Below, one piece after another: positions 18,153-28,026 of a stretch of 64,000 nt of DNA (position 1 is its first letter; every line of letters begins with the position of its first letter). The stretch comes from Winogradskyella sp. PG-2. GTDB taxonomy: Bacteria > Bacteroidota > Bacteroidia > Flavobacteriales > Flavobacteriaceae. Position numbers and translations under genes: made by a program. Where the stretch lies: assembly GCF_000828715.1 (NCBI RefSeq), contig NZ_AP014583.1, positions 232,501 to 296,500 of the forward strand. The letters are read 5' to 3'. The notes beneath the pieces are model-generated. The model ran no database searches, had not been told where the DNA came from, and saw only the letters and a list, made by a program, of their open reading frames with translations.

Positions 18153-19220
18153 ATGTTCAAAAACAAAAAATTAGGTTTAGTCATTTTTTTTGGAATTCAA
18201 ATTCTATTGATTTCTATACTTAAAAACTACCCTGAACTTGTAGAACAATTCTATAGTAATGGACTGTACGTTTTCTTATCCAAACTAATGCGATATGTTT
18301 TTGGATGGATTCCTTTTTCTATTGGCGATCTACTCTACACTTTAGCAGGTATTTACTTAATAAGGTGGTTGATTTTAAGTAGAAAAAGACTAGTTAAAGA
18401 CACCATTAACTGGTTTCTAGACATTGGAGCAACATTATCTATTACTTATTTTACATTTCATATCCTTTGGGCATTTAATTATTATAGACAACCTTTATAC
18501 AAATCATTAAATATTGAAGCAGAATATACAACTGAACAATTAGTTAATTTTACAGAAAGACTAATTGAAAAGTCAAATGCACTTCACACAAAATTAGAAT
18601 CCAATGACACTTTAAAAATAATAATTCCTTATAGTAAATCTGAGATATTCGATAATATTCAAAATGGTTACGAAAAACTTTCTAAGACTTATCCGCATCT
18701 TAATTACCAACCAAAAAGCATTAAAAAATCTCTCTATAGTATTCCTTTAACTTATATGGGCTTTTCGGGTTATCTTAATCCTTTTACGAATGAAGCGCAA
18801 GTTGACGGCTTAATTCCTGTTTATAAATTTCCTACAACTGCATGTCATGAAGCTGCGCATCAATTAGGTTATGCTGCTGAGAACGAAGCAAATTTTATTG
18901 GTAGTCTAGCAGCAATTTATAATGATGATGATTATTTTAAATATTCAGGTTATACGTTTGCTTTAAGATATTGTTTGGCAGAATTATCTAGACGAGATTC
19001 TGAAACCTACAAAACTATTATTCCGTCAATTAATAAAGGGATTATAAAAAATTATCAAGAAGTTAAAGCCTTTTGGATGGCTTATGAAAATCCTTTAGAG
19101 CCTATTTTCGAAAAAACATTTGATAGTTTCCTAAAAGTAAACAATCAATCTGATGGCATGAAAAGTTATAGTTACGTAGTAGCATTGCTTGTAAATTATT
19201 ATGAGGACAAAGCACTTTAA
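18153..19220 (+). CDS. DUF3810 family membrane protein with zinc-protease motif
   Basis: 355 residues. Three hydrophobic segments lie in the first 110 residues (about 7-22, 50-72, 88-107), then a large soluble domain. The motif FPTTACHEAAHQLGYAAENEA near residues 228-248 contains HEAAH with a downstream Glu-containing stretch, as in gluzincin metallopeptidases, and AELSRRDSETY follows. This is the DUF3810 pattern of Bacteroidota; proteolysis is inferred from the motif and has not been shown to my knowledge. Stands alone between pepD (divergent) and the amidohydrolase pair. Confidence 0.82.
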   Translation: MFKNKKLGLVIFFGIQILLISILKNYPELVEQFYSNGLYVFLSKLMRYVFGWIPFSIGDLLYTLAGIYLIRWLILSRKRLVKDTINWFLDIGATLSITYFTFHILWAFNYYRQPLYKSLNIEAEYTTEQLVNFTERLIEKSNALHTKLESNDTLKIIIPYSKSEIFDNIQNGYEKLSKTYPHLNYQPKSIKKSLYSIPLTYMGFSGYLNPFTNEAQVDGLIPVYKFPTTACHEAAHQLGYAAENEANFIGSLAAIYNDDDYFKYSGYTFALRYCLAELSRRDSETYKTIIPSINKGIIKNYQEVKAFWMAYENPLEPIFEKTFDSFLKVNNQSDGMKSYSYVVALLVNYYEDKAL

Positions 19221-19298
19221 ACGTTAAATTGTTTCATTTCAATCTTCTTTTTTGGCTTTAATGCTTATCTTTAGAAAGTTAATCTAACCATCTATTTT

Positions 19299-22289
19299 AT
19301 GTTAAAAATATATTTACGACTGCTCATTTTTATGTGCAGTTTTTCGTTATTTGCTCAAGATTACTTTCCTAGTAATTCTGGAGTAATAGCGAATAATTCT
19401 AATTACACTGCATTTACAAATGCTACGATCCATGTTTCACCAACAGAAGTTATAGAGAACGGAACCCTCTTAATTAAAGAAGGTAAAGTTATAAGTGTTG
19501 GTAAATCGGTAAATATTCCTAAGAACACAACAACTTTAGATCTTACTGGTAAAACTATTTACCCATCATTTATTGATATGTACACCACATTTGGTGTAAA
19601 AAAACCTAAACGAGGTGGTAATGGTCCAAGTTATGGAGCTAGCCGCAGTGGTTTTTATTGGAATGACCACATTATGCCAGAACAAGATGTGATGGCAAGT
19701 TTTAAGTACGATGCTAAAACGGCTACTGAAATGCATAAACTAGGTTTTGGTGTTGTGAACACGCATATGCCAGATGGTATTGTTCGTGGTACAGGTGCAT
19801 TAATTGCGCTAAACAACAATGCTGACAACTCAATGCGTGTTGTAGATGGAGAAACTACACAACATTTCTCCTTTAGTAAAAGTGTTACCTCTAATCAAAG
19901 ATATCCTTCTTCTATTATGGGAAGCATGGCGTTACTACGCCAAATGTATAATGATGCTAGCTGGTATTCAGGTGGCAATATTGATACTAAAGATTTATCA
20001 CTAGAAGCCTTAAATGGCAATAAAAACTTATTACAGGTATTTGATGCTGGTAGCAGAGCAAACTTAATGCGCGCAGATAAAGTTGGTGATGCCTTTAATA
20101 TTCAATATACTATCCTTGGTGGTGGAGACGAATATGAACGTATTAATGAAGTAAAAAGTACAAACGCAACTATCATTTTACCTTTAGATTTTCAATTGGC
20201 ATATAATGTTAATAATGCTTTTTTAGCTTCAACATTGTCTTTAAGTGATATGCGCTCTTGGAATCAAGAACCTCATAACCCAAGGTTATTGGCTGAGAAC
20301 GGAATTAGATTTGCTTTAACTACTCATGGTTTAAAATCTAAGAAATCATTTAAGTCTAACTTAATGAAAGCTATCGAAAGTGGACTTTCTAAACAAAAAG
20401 CTTTAGAGGCTTTAACGACTATACCTGCTAGTTTATTAGGCAAATCTAATGTATTAGGCACCTTAAAAACTGGTAGTTATGCCAACTTCTTAATTACTTC
20501 TGGAGATATATTCGAAAAGAAAACAAAATTATATGAAAACTGGGTTCAAGGCACTCCACATGTAATTTCTAATATGAATGTAAAAGATGTTGATGGTGAC
20601 TATAATTTTAAATTAGCCGGAAAGGATTACAAACTTTCAATCTCAGGTAGCACTAGTAAACCAAATGGAAAGCTTGTAAGTGAAGATAAAAATTTAGGTA
20701 CAAAGTTAAGCTATGCAAATGATTGGGTAAGTTTCACTTTTAAAACTGCAGACAGTATTAAAAAAGAGTTTATTAGAGTTGTAGCAAATTCAGCTAGCGG
20801 AAATAGTCTAAATGGTAAAGCCATTATGCCTAGTGGCAGTGAATTATCATTCTATGCAAGTAAAGCGCAAAAGGAGGAAGCTAAAAAAGATGGTAATAAA
20901 AAGAAGCGTGAAGCTAAGTCTAAAGACACTTATATGAGCCCTATTACCTATCCAAATTTGGCATATGGTTTTAAGGAAAAACCAAAATCTGAAACTTTAT
21001 TATTCAAAAATGCTACGGTTTGGACAAATGAAAAAGATGGTGTTTTAGAAAATACAGATGTATTAATTAAAAATGGTAAAATTTCTAAAATAGGTAAAAA
21101 CTTATCAGATGGAAGTGCAAAAACCATCGATGCTACAGGTAAGCATATTACTGCTGGCATTATTGATGAGCACTCACATATTGCCGCAGCATCGATTAAT
21201 GAAGGCGGTCATAATTCTTCTGCAGAAGTTACTATAGAAGATGTTTTAGATGATGAGGATATTGATATCTATCGCAATTTAGCTGGTGGAGTTACTTCAA
21301 TTCAAATATTACATGGTTCTGCTAATCCAATTGGTGGTCGCTCAGCTATTATAAAATTAAAATGGGGAGAAAGTGCTGATGATTTAGTTTATGACAACTC
21401 CCCAAAGTTTATCAAATTTGCTTTAGGTGAAAATGTAAAACAATCTAGAGCTAGAACTAATTCACGTTTCCCACAATCAAGAATGGGTGTTGAACAAGTC
21501 TTCGTTGATTATTTTAGTAGAGCAAAAGCATATGACCAACTTAAAAAAAGTGGAAAGCCCTATAGAAAAGATGCTGAAATGGAAGTTATAGCTGAAATTT
21601 TGAATAAAGAACGTTTTATTTCATGCCACTCTTATGTTCAAAGTGAAATTAACATGCTAATGAAAGTTGCAGATAAATTCGACTTTAATATTAATACGTT
21701 TACACATATTCTAGAAGGCTACAAAGTAGCAGACAAAATGAAAGATCATGGTGTAGGCGGATCTACATTTAGTGATTGGTGGGCTTATAAATATGAAGTA
21801 AATGATGCCATCCCATTCAATGCAGCTATTATGCACAATGCAGGAGTTACGGTTGCTATAAATAGTGATGATGCAGAAATGTCTCGTCGTCTTAATCAGG
21901 AAGCTGCTAAATCCGTAAAGTATGGTGGAGTAAGTGAAGAGGATGCTTTAAAATTTGTGACATTGAATCCTGCAAAACTATTGCACTTAGATAATCGTGT
22001 TGGTAGTTTAAAGGTTGGTAAAGATGCTGATGTTGTATTGTGGACAGACCATCCTTTATCAATATATGCTAAAGCAGAAAAAACTATTATTGAAGGAGTC
22101 ACTTATTTTGATTTAGCACGAGATAAAGCAATGCGAGAAGCTATTAAGAAGGAAAAAAGTGAATTGGCAAATTTAATGCTTCAAGATAAAAATAAAGGCT
22201 TAAAGACACAGCCAGTAAAAAAGAAAGAGAAAGTATTGTTGCATTGTGACTCTATGGATAACGAAGAATCAATACACAACCACCATTAA
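19299..22289 (+). CDS. Secreted double amidohydrolase, one active-looking module
   Basis: 996 residues with a signal peptide (MLKIYLRLLIFMCSFSLFAQ). It contains two amidohydrolase-superfamily modules. The N-terminal one (about 30-430) has the flanking beta-sandwich (TNATIHVSPTEVIENGTLLI, GKTIYPSFIDMYTTFG) but the HxH metal motif after the strand is missing, so it looks non-catalytic. The second (about 560-960) keeps GIIDEHSHI, CHSYVQSEINML, FTHILEGYK and AINSDDAEMSRR, a normal imidazolonepropionase/dipeptidase-like site, then LHLDNRVGSLKVGKDADVVLW. A Lys-rich linker (KKKREAKSKD) sits near 530. The next gene, 12 bases downstream, encodes a third, also degenerate, module; they probably work together in the periplasm on an unknown substrate. 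Confidence 0.87.
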   Translation: MLKIYLRLLIFMCSFSLFAQDYFPSNSGVIANNSNYTAFTNATIHVSPTEVIENGTLLIKEGKVISVGKSVNIPKNTTTLDLTGKTIYPSFIDMYTTFGVKKPKRGGNGPSYGASRSGFYWNDHIMPEQDVMASFKYDAKTATEMHKLGFGVVNTHMPDGIVRGTGALIALNNNADNSMRVVDGETTQHFSFSKSVTSNQRYPSSIMGSMALLRQMYNDASWYSGGNIDTKDLSLEALNGNKNLLQVFDAGSRANLMRADKVGDAFNIQYTILGGGDEYERINEVKSTNATIILPLDFQLAYNVNNAFLASTLSLSDMRSWNQEPHNPRLLAENGIRFALTTHGLKSKKSFKSNLMKAIESGLSKQKALEALTTIPASLLGKSNVLGTLKTGSYANFLITSGDIFEKKTKLYENWVQGTPHVISNMNVKDVDGDYNFKLAGKDYKLSISGSTSKPNGKLVSEDKNLGTKLSYANDWVSFTFKTADSIKKEFIRVVANSASGNSLNGKAIMPSGSELSFYASKAQKEEAKKDGNKKKREAKSKDTYMSPITYPNLAYGFKEKPKSETLLFKNATVWTNEKDGVLENTDVLIKNGKISKIGKNLSDGSAKTIDATGKHITAGIIDEHSHIAAASINEGGHNSSAEVTIEDVLDDEDIDIYRNLAGGVTSIQILHGSANPIGGRSAIIKLKWGESADDLVYDNSPKFIKFALGENVKQSRARTNSRFPQSRMGVEQVFVDYFSRAKAYDQLKKSGKPYRKDAEMEVIAEILNKERFISCHSYVQSEINMLMKVADKFDFNINTFTHILEGYKVADKMKDHGVGGSTFSDWWAYKYEVNDAIPFNAAIMHNAGVTVAINSDDAEMSRRLNQEAAKSVKYGGVSEEDALKFVTLNPAKLLHLDNRVGSLKVGKDADVVLWTDHPLSIYAKAEKTIIEGVTYFDLARDKAMREAIKKEKSELANLMLQDKNKGLKTQPVKKKEKVLLHCDSMDNEESIHNHH

Positions 22290-22301
22290 TACTATTTACA
22301 C

Positions 22302-23612
22302 ATGAAAAAATTAAATAAAATAAATAGCATATTGTTTCTGTTGTGTATCTCTTTGAGTTTTGCACAACAAACACCTGCACCAAAGCAATCTAAAACTATT
22401 GCTATTGTAGGTGCGACGGCTCACATAGGTAATGGCACTGTTATAGATAATAGTATCATTGTGATGGAAGATGGAAAGCTAAAAAATGTTTCAGATGCCA
22501 CGATGTCTAAAATTGATACTAGCGCAATGGAAGTTATAAAAGCTAATGGTAAGCATGTTTATCCTGGTTTTATAGTCTCTAATGGTACATTAGGATTAGT
22601 AGAAGTAGATGCTGTAAAAGCGTCTAATGATCTATCAGAAATGGGAAGCTTTAATCCGCATATTAGAAGTATTATTGCTTATAATGCTGAATCTAAAATA
22701 GTAGAATCTATGCGACCTAATGGTGTTTTATTAGGGCAAGTAGTACCAAGAGGTGGTCGTATTACAGGTACCTCATCTATTGTTCAGTATGATGCTTGGA
22801 ATTGGGAAGATGCAGCTATAAAGATGGATGATGGTATACATGTTAACTGGCCAAGTAGTTTTAGTAGAGGACGTTGGTGGCTTGGTGAAGATCCTGGTCT
22901 TAAACCAAATAAAAACTACGGAAAGCAAGTTAAAGAATTAGTAGATTACTTTAATGAATCTAAAAGTTACAACAAAGGCACTAAAGGTGAAAGTCACATA
23001 CCATATGCTGCTTTAGCAGGTATATTTGATGGTTCAAAACATTTATATATCAATGCTGACGACGAAAAAGGTATTACTGATGCGGTAAATTTTGCAAAAT
23101 CACAAGGTGTTTCAAATATTACTATTGTTGGTGGATACCAAGCTGGTAATGTCGCAAGTTTTTTAAAGCAAAATAATGTATCTGTGTTCTTACAACGTGT
23201 GCACACTAGACCAGAACTAGAAGATGATGATTACGACTATACGTTTAAACAAGCTAAAAAATTAGTTGACACTGGTGTTTTGGTTGCTTTAGAACCAAGC
23301 GGACAAATGGAACGTATGAACTCTCGTAACCTTCCTTTTTATGCTGGAACAACAGTAGCTCATGGATTAACTAAAGCGCAAGCACTACAATTAATAACCC
23401 AAAATGCAGCAAAAATCATGGGTATTGATGATGCATATGGCACTTTAGAAGTAGGCAAAAGTGCAACACTTTTTATTAGTGAAGGTGATGCCTTAGACAT
23501 GAGAACTAACATAGTAACAAAAGCATTTATTGATGGTAGAGATATCAGTTTAGAAACACATCAAACTGAACTTTGGAAACGGTATTCTAAAAAGTATAGC
23601 AGCCAAGATTAA
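22302..23612 (+). CDS. Secreted amidohydrolase-like protein, degenerate metal site
   Basis: 436 residues with a signal peptide (MKKLNKINSILFLLCISLSFAQ). The amidohydrolase fold is visible: N-terminal strand IVGATAHIGNGTVIDN, GKHVYPGFIVSNGTLGLVEV, VALEPSGQMERMNSRNLPFYA, and the C-terminal KIMGIDDAYGTLEVGKSATL. At the HxH position it reads FIVSNGTLG, so the first metal ligands are absent, as in the N-terminal module of its neighbour. Likely a structural or substrate-binding partner of the 996-residue protein, with which it forms a two-gene operon closed by a terminator at 23615-23645. The role is inference. Confidence 0.85.
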   Translation: MKKLNKINSILFLLCISLSFAQQTPAPKQSKTIAIVGATAHIGNGTVIDNSIIVMEDGKLKNVSDATMSKIDTSAMEVIKANGKHVYPGFIVSNGTLGLVEVDAVKASNDLSEMGSFNPHIRSIIAYNAESKIVESMRPNGVLLGQVVPRGGRITGTSSIVQYDAWNWEDAAIKMDDGIHVNWPSSFSRGRWWLGEDPGLKPNKNYGKQVKELVDYFNESKSYNKGTKGESHIPYAALAGIFDGSKHLYINADDEKGITDAVNFAKSQGVSNITIVGGYQAGNVASFLKQNNVSVFLQRVHTRPELEDDDYDYTFKQAKKLVDTGVLVALEPSGQMERMNSRNLPFYAGTTVAHGLTKAQALQLITQNAAKIMGIDDAYGTLEVGKSATLFISEGDALDMRTNIVTKAFIDGRDISLETHQTELWKRYSKKYSSQD

Positions 23613-23614
23613 AT

Positions 23615-23645
23615 AAAAAAAGCGAGCCGAATGGCTCGCTTTTTA
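23615..23645. terminator. Bidirectional terminator
   Basis: Stem AGCGAGCC-GAAT-GGCTCGCT (23621-23640) with A run before and T run after; serves the amidohydrolase operon and the convergent DUF6503 gene. Confidence 0.9.
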
Positions 23646-23683
23646 TTGTAAATTATAATTCAGTGATGTAGCTCTAAATAAGA

Positions 23684-24480
23684 TTATTCTATTAATCTAT
23701 CACCTTCTTCCATCGTAAACATCTCTTGTTTTGGAGTTTCCTCTGAAACTATAACATCTATAAATTCCACTGTATTACGTAATTCGGTTGGTACATTGTT
23801 CTCATATTTATACCAACTAATGTTTTTAGGTAATACTAAGCCATTAATAATTTGCCAATCGTTATAACGTATATATTTAAAATTTTTGCTCTTACCGTCT
23901 TTTCCAAATGTAACCGTATAACTCAACCATTCCATTTGCCCTGTTTCGGCATTATATACACCACATATTGGTCATCTGGTGAGGCACCTACACCAGCATC
24001 ATAAGAGATTAAAACTCCTGGATACGTTTTTCCTTCAAAAACTAAAGGCTCAGCATCTTCATAAATAATTCCATCATCACCAACAATAAAAGGCATCGCA
24101 TAGAAATACATCATCAAGCCTTTATAAAATTTGGCATTGCCTTTATACTCATTCCCTTCTTTTTCACTGACCCATAAATTTTCACCATCAAAACCCATAG
24201 TATAAGTTGGCGTATCGATAAGTTCTGCTCTAGATTTTAAGTTTGTAGTTGTCACTTCCTTTCCATTTTGTTTTTCCATAGTAAATGATAACGTTTTCAT
24301 TTTATTCCAGTTATCAATCCCTCCATGAGCTTCAAACACTTTGGTAATGGATTCTGGGTAAATACTTGTTGTAATATCTTCTTTAGAGATAGTTTCTATT
24401 TCTGTAGATTCAATTTTTGCCTCATTTTTACATGAAGTAAATGCAATTACAAAGAGAAGAATAAATATTAGTTTTTTCAT
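23684..24480 (-). pseudogene. DUF6503-family lipoprotein, frameshifted
   Basis: Two overlapping minus-strand frames (23923-24480 and 23684-23935) are the two parts of one protein of about 264 residues. The first part has a lipoprotein signal (LIFILLFVIAFTSC) and the conserved helix ITKVFEAHGGIDNWNKMKTL; the second starts within MEWLSYTVTF and ends EEGDRLIE. The frame is lost in a TATATA run at 23953-23958: deleting one TA gives a continuous reading V-Y-N-A-E-T-G-Q-M-E-W-L, which restores the family pattern. So a dinucleotide slippage (+2) explains the break. It may be a real strain-level mutation or an assembly error. DUF6503 assignment is from memory of flavobacterial lipoproteins. Confidence 0.82.
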
Positions 24481-24532
24481 GGTATGATTTTTAAATGCTG
24501 TCTTTGACGAAATTAAATAAAACTAATTACAA

Positions 24533-24561
24533 AAAAGCTTCAGAAATTATCTGAAGCTTTT
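24533..24561 (-). terminator. Terminator of the T9SS repeat protein gene
   Basis: 12-bp stem AAAAGCTTCAGA / TCTGAAGCTTTT with a 5-base loop, 24 bases after the minus-strand gene that stops at 24585. Confidence 0.8.
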
Positions 24562-24584
24562 AATAATCTTAAAGTTGGTATATC

Positions 24585-27023
24585 TTATTCTATGATAAGC
24601 CTTTCTATTTCTACGCTAGAAGTATTTTTTAACTGAACAAAGTATAAGCCTGAGTTCAATTTTGAAGTATCCAATACAAGATTATCTAAGTTAGTTACTT
24701 GAGGTACATCTATTTTTTTACCTCGAATATCATAAACGCTAATATTTATATCTTGATTAAAATTGGAATCAAAGTATACAGAAACAGAACTTTGTGCTGG
24801 GTTTGGGAATAACTTAAAACTTATTGCATCAAAACCACTTACATTTAACGCAACATCACTCTCTAAATAATCGGGAATAGAATTCGTATTTGTGTCATCA
24901 TCAGTTGGGTCACCATTATTGTTATAGTCTTCATCTATTGTTAATACATTATCACCATCATCATCGTCGTCTAAATAGTTTTCTATCAAATCGTTATCTG
25001 TATCTACAAATGGATGAATGGTATTTCTACTTAAAACAATATTGATTTCTACAATAGTATCTACTCCATCACCATCATCATCATTGTCTAAATAATTTGG
25101 CAAACTGTCCCCATCTGTATCATCATCTTCTAGATTTCCATTATTATTAAGATCTTCGTCGCTATCAATAACTCCGTCGTTATCAGCATCAAGACAAGGA
25201 ATTTCACTAACATTAAAGTTTACAATCGTAAAACAACCAGTAACATCAATAGCTAATCTTGCATATATGGTCTGTGGTGAAAATGAATTAGAAAATTGTG
25301 TAGGATCTGAGATACTATTTGATGCTGAAAAAGCATCACTCTCACTAATGTAATAGGTAATAGATTGCCCAGCTTCACCATTCATTATTAATAATTCGTT
25401 CTCTGTAAGATCAAAAACTTCTACACCATCACCTGTATTTAATTCATCACAAGCAACTAAATCTGGTATTTGATCACTTGGTGTTGGTGTTGGAATTGGC
25501 AAAACGCGTATAGTTAACGTTGTAAAACCTACACAACCAGTATTTGTATCTGTAACCGTAACATATAAAGTCTGTGGATTAGCTGGTAAATCATTTACAG
25601 AAGTATTGGTATATTGGGTTGGATTTGGTATTGCATTATTCTGTGCTTGAGCATCAGCATCGGTTTTATAATAGGCTACTGACCAACTGTCATTGCCTGC
25701 TGTGATCTCTTGGTATTTTACACTAAGATCAAATGATTCAACCTCATCATAATTATCATCACATAATTCAAGAGGTGTTGGCTGTAATAATACTGGTAAT
25801 GGGTTGACAATAAGTACTAAACTTGTAATCTTATAACAGCCTCCCGCAGTACTACTGTCTTCAACACGTATCCATATTGTTTGGGTGTTTGGTTCTGTAT
25901 TGGTATAAGCCGTTGGATTGGCTATTGGATTATTAGCGTCGTTTGCATTTTCTGGCGTCTCATAATAGCTTACAATATAGTCTGTGGCATCTGCACCGTT
26001 TAAGACTTCGTCTGCCTTGGTCGTTAAATCAAAGCTTGCAAAACCATCTGCTGAGACATCATCACACTCCTCTAATGGTGTTGGCTCTATAATCTGTGGG
26101 CTTGGTTCTACGATTAATTGTAACTCTACTATCGTTGCACAGGCCGTCGCTATTGTTGCGCTTTCTACTCTCGCGTATAGTGTCTGCTCATCAACTACAA
26201 TATTATTGTAATCTACTGTGGTATCTATGGCATCTACATTATTATCTGCATTGGCGTAAGTCTCATGGTAACTCACGGTGAGTCCTGCTGCACCTCCTGT
26301 AATATCATTATCTGCATCTGTTAGCATAAAAACCCCAAAACCATCATTATCCAAATCGCAGTATCTCAAAGGTTGAGGAGTATTGGTTACTGGAGACTGT
26401 TCTACTACTAAATCTAAAGTTGTGATACTATTACATCCAGTGTTTACATCTACAACCCTAACAAAAACCGTCTGCGGATTCGTTATGTTAGAATAAATTA
26501 TTGGTAATTGATTTATTCCAGCGTCACTGTCAGCCTGAGAGCTATAAAAACTTATCGCATAATTGGAATTACTACCTGTAATCTCTGAATTCTTCGAACT
26601 TAAATCAAAAATTGTTAAACCATCAGGAATACCGTCATCACATAACGCAAGAGGTGTTGGTTGTGTAGGCATTGGAATAGGATTAACAATTAGCTGCAAT
26701 GTAGTAATATCATAATTCCCTGTTGCATTTTCTTCTAATCGAATATATATCACTTGCGCATTTGCAGTTACATTTGTATACAGTATCGGTAACGCATTGA
26801 TACCTGAAATAGCTTCAAATTCAGTTTCGTAATATGAAACCGTAAAATAATTTGGATTCTGACTACCTAAAACCTGAGTCTCAACAATAGTTAAATCAAA
26901 CTGTATAAACCCATCGTCAGTGATGTCATCACAAGCCTCGAGGGCTGATGGCGGGTTTGCTATTTGAGAAAAAGAGAATAAAAATGAGAGGCTTAAAATA
27001 AAGGTGAGTAGTTGTTTTTTCAT
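24585..27023 (-). CDS. Secreted T9SS substrate with six repeats and calcium-binding stalk
   Basis: 812 residues. A signal peptide (MKKQLLTFILSLSFLFSFSQ) leads into six repeats of about 95-100 residues (roughly 22-610), each with a start like TPLELCDD...FDLT, a middle like VSYYET, then Q-T-x-Y-x-R-V and a closing Ile/Thr-rich strand. Next comes an Asp/Asn-rich part (about 612-725) with DADNDGVIDSDED and DTDGDSLPNYLDNDDDGDG, resembling thrombospondin type 3 calcium-binding repeats, and finally a C-terminal type A sorting domain (FKLFPNPAQSSVSV, YDIRGKKI, LNSGLYFVQL) recognised by the type IX secretion system. It is therefore predicted to be exported to the cell surface or medium, perhaps as an adhesin. 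Ligand unknown. Confidence 0.9.
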   Translation of the reverse strand: MKKQLLTFILSLSFLFSFSQIANPPSALEACDDITDDGFIQFDLTIVETQVLGSQNPNYFTVSYYETEFEAISGINALPILYTNVTANAQVIYIRLEENATGNYDITTLQLIVNPIPMPTQPTPLALCDDGIPDGLTIFDLSSKNSEITGSNSNYAISFYSSQADSDAGINQLPIIYSNITNPQTVFVRVVDVNTGCNSITTLDLVVEQSPVTNTPQPLRYCDLDNDGFGVFMLTDADNDITGGAAGLTVSYHETYANADNNVDAIDTTVDYNNIVVDEQTLYARVESATIATACATIVELQLIVEPSPQIIEPTPLEECDDVSADGFASFDLTTKADEVLNGADATDYIVSYYETPENANDANNPIANPTAYTNTEPNTQTIWIRVEDSSTAGGCYKITSLVLIVNPLPVLLQPTPLELCDDNYDEVESFDLSVKYQEITAGNDSWSVAYYKTDADAQAQNNAIPNPTQYTNTSVNDLPANPQTLYVTVTDTNTGCVGFTTLTIRVLPIPTPTPSDQIPDLVACDELNTGDGVEVFDLTENELLIMNGEAGQSITYYISESDAFSASNSISDPTQFSNSFSPQTIYARLAIDVTGCFTIVNFNVSEIPCLDADNDGVIDSDEDLNNNGNLEDDDTDGDSLPNYLDNDDDGDGVDTIVEINIVLSRNTIHPFVDTDNDLIENYLDDDDDGDNVLTIDEDYNNNGDPTDDDTNTNSIPDYLESDVALNVSGFDAISFKLFPNPAQSSVSVYFDSNFNQDINISVYDIRGKKIDVPQVTNLDNLVLDTSKLNSGLYFVQLKNTSSVEIERLIIE

Positions 27024-27141
27024 ATTTGAGTTGATTGAATAAAAAAGATTAGTTTTTAATTAGATGTAAAAAAGCAATAATGGTTGCGTGTAATTAAATA
27101 CTAATGTTATAAAATAGAACCGATTCTTAAAAATAAAGATT

Positions 27142-27149
27142 TAAATTTG
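27142..27149 (+). promoter_or_regulatory. -7 promoter box of the SpoU methyltransferase gene
   Basis: TAAATTTG, 16 bases before the ATG at 27166; fits TAnnTTTG. No -33 TTG at proper spacing. Confidence 0.4.
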
Positions 27150-27165
27150 TGAAGTCAAATAGTCT

Positions 27166-27963
27166 ATGTATAAATCAATAAGCAGCACTCAAAATCCTTT
27201 TATTAAGCATCTTTTACAATTAAAAGAGAAGTCTCGTTTACGAAAAAAGAGAGGCGAGTTTTTAATTGAAGGTAAACGTGAGCTTTCTCTAGCAATAAAA
27301 GGTAGTTTTAAAATTAAATCCGTACTGTTTTTTCCAGATTTGTTTTCAGAAACTGAAGCCAAAGTATTGTCTCAGCACAATATTGAAATTATTGAGATTT
27401 CTAAAGACGTGTTTCAAAAATTAGCCCATAGAGATACAACAGAAGGAATTATTGCAGTAGTAGAGGTAAAACATAATAAACTTGAAGATTTAACACTGAA
27501 ATCTAAAAATCCATTAATTTTAGTAGCTGAAGCGCCTGAAAAGCCAGGTAATATTGGAGCTCTTTTGAGAACTGCAGATGCCGCCAATATAGATGCTGTA
27601 ATTATTGCGAATCCGAAATCAGATTTATACAATCCAAATATTATTCGCTCTAGTGTTGGGTGTGTGTTTACTACAGAAATTGCAATAGCTAGTTCTAAAG
27701 AAGCTATTGATTTCCTTCAAAATTATAATTTCAATATTTTTTCGGCAATATTACAAGAGTCTGAGCCTTATTATACACAAGATTACACCTTGCCTACAGC
27801 TATCGTAGTAGGTACAGAAGCAACCGGATTAACTAAAGAATGGCGAGATACTGCAACACAAAATATTAATATACCAATGCAAGGTATTATTGACTCTATG
27901 AATGTTTCTGTTGCAGCAGGAATACTCATTTTTGAAGCTAAAAGACAACGTGACTTTAAATAA
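27166..27963 (+). CDS. TrmH/SpoU family RNA 2'-O-methyltransferase
   Basis: 265 residues. An N-terminal RNA-binding domain (residues 1-95: QNPFIKHLLQL, KKRGEFLIEGKREL) is followed by the knotted SPOUT methyltransferase domain with its three motifs: AEAPEKPGNIGALLRTADAA (motif 1, near 125-145), AIVVGTEATGLTKEW (motif 2, near 205) and IPMQGIIDSMNVSVAAGILI (motif 3, near 232-252). It uses SAM to methylate a ribose 2'-OH in rRNA or tRNA; the target nucleotide cannot be read from the sequence. Diverges from the T9SS protein gene. Confidence 0.93.
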   Translation: MYKSISSTQNPFIKHLLQLKEKSRLRKKRGEFLIEGKRELSLAIKGSFKIKSVLFFPDLFSETEAKVLSQHNIEIIEISKDVFQKLAHRDTTEGIIAVVEVKHNKLEDLTLKSKNPLILVAEAPEKPGNIGALLRTADAANIDAVIIANPKSDLYNPNIIRSSVGCVFTTEIAIASSKEAIDFLQNYNFNIFSAILQESEPYYTQDYTLPTAIVVGTEATGLTKEWRDTATQNINIPMQGIIDSMNVSVAAGILIFEAKRQRDFK

Positions 27964-28026
27964 CCTAAAACATCAGTTCGGGTAATTTATAATAACGGAA
28001 TTGTCGAGAACCAACTAAACTAATAC

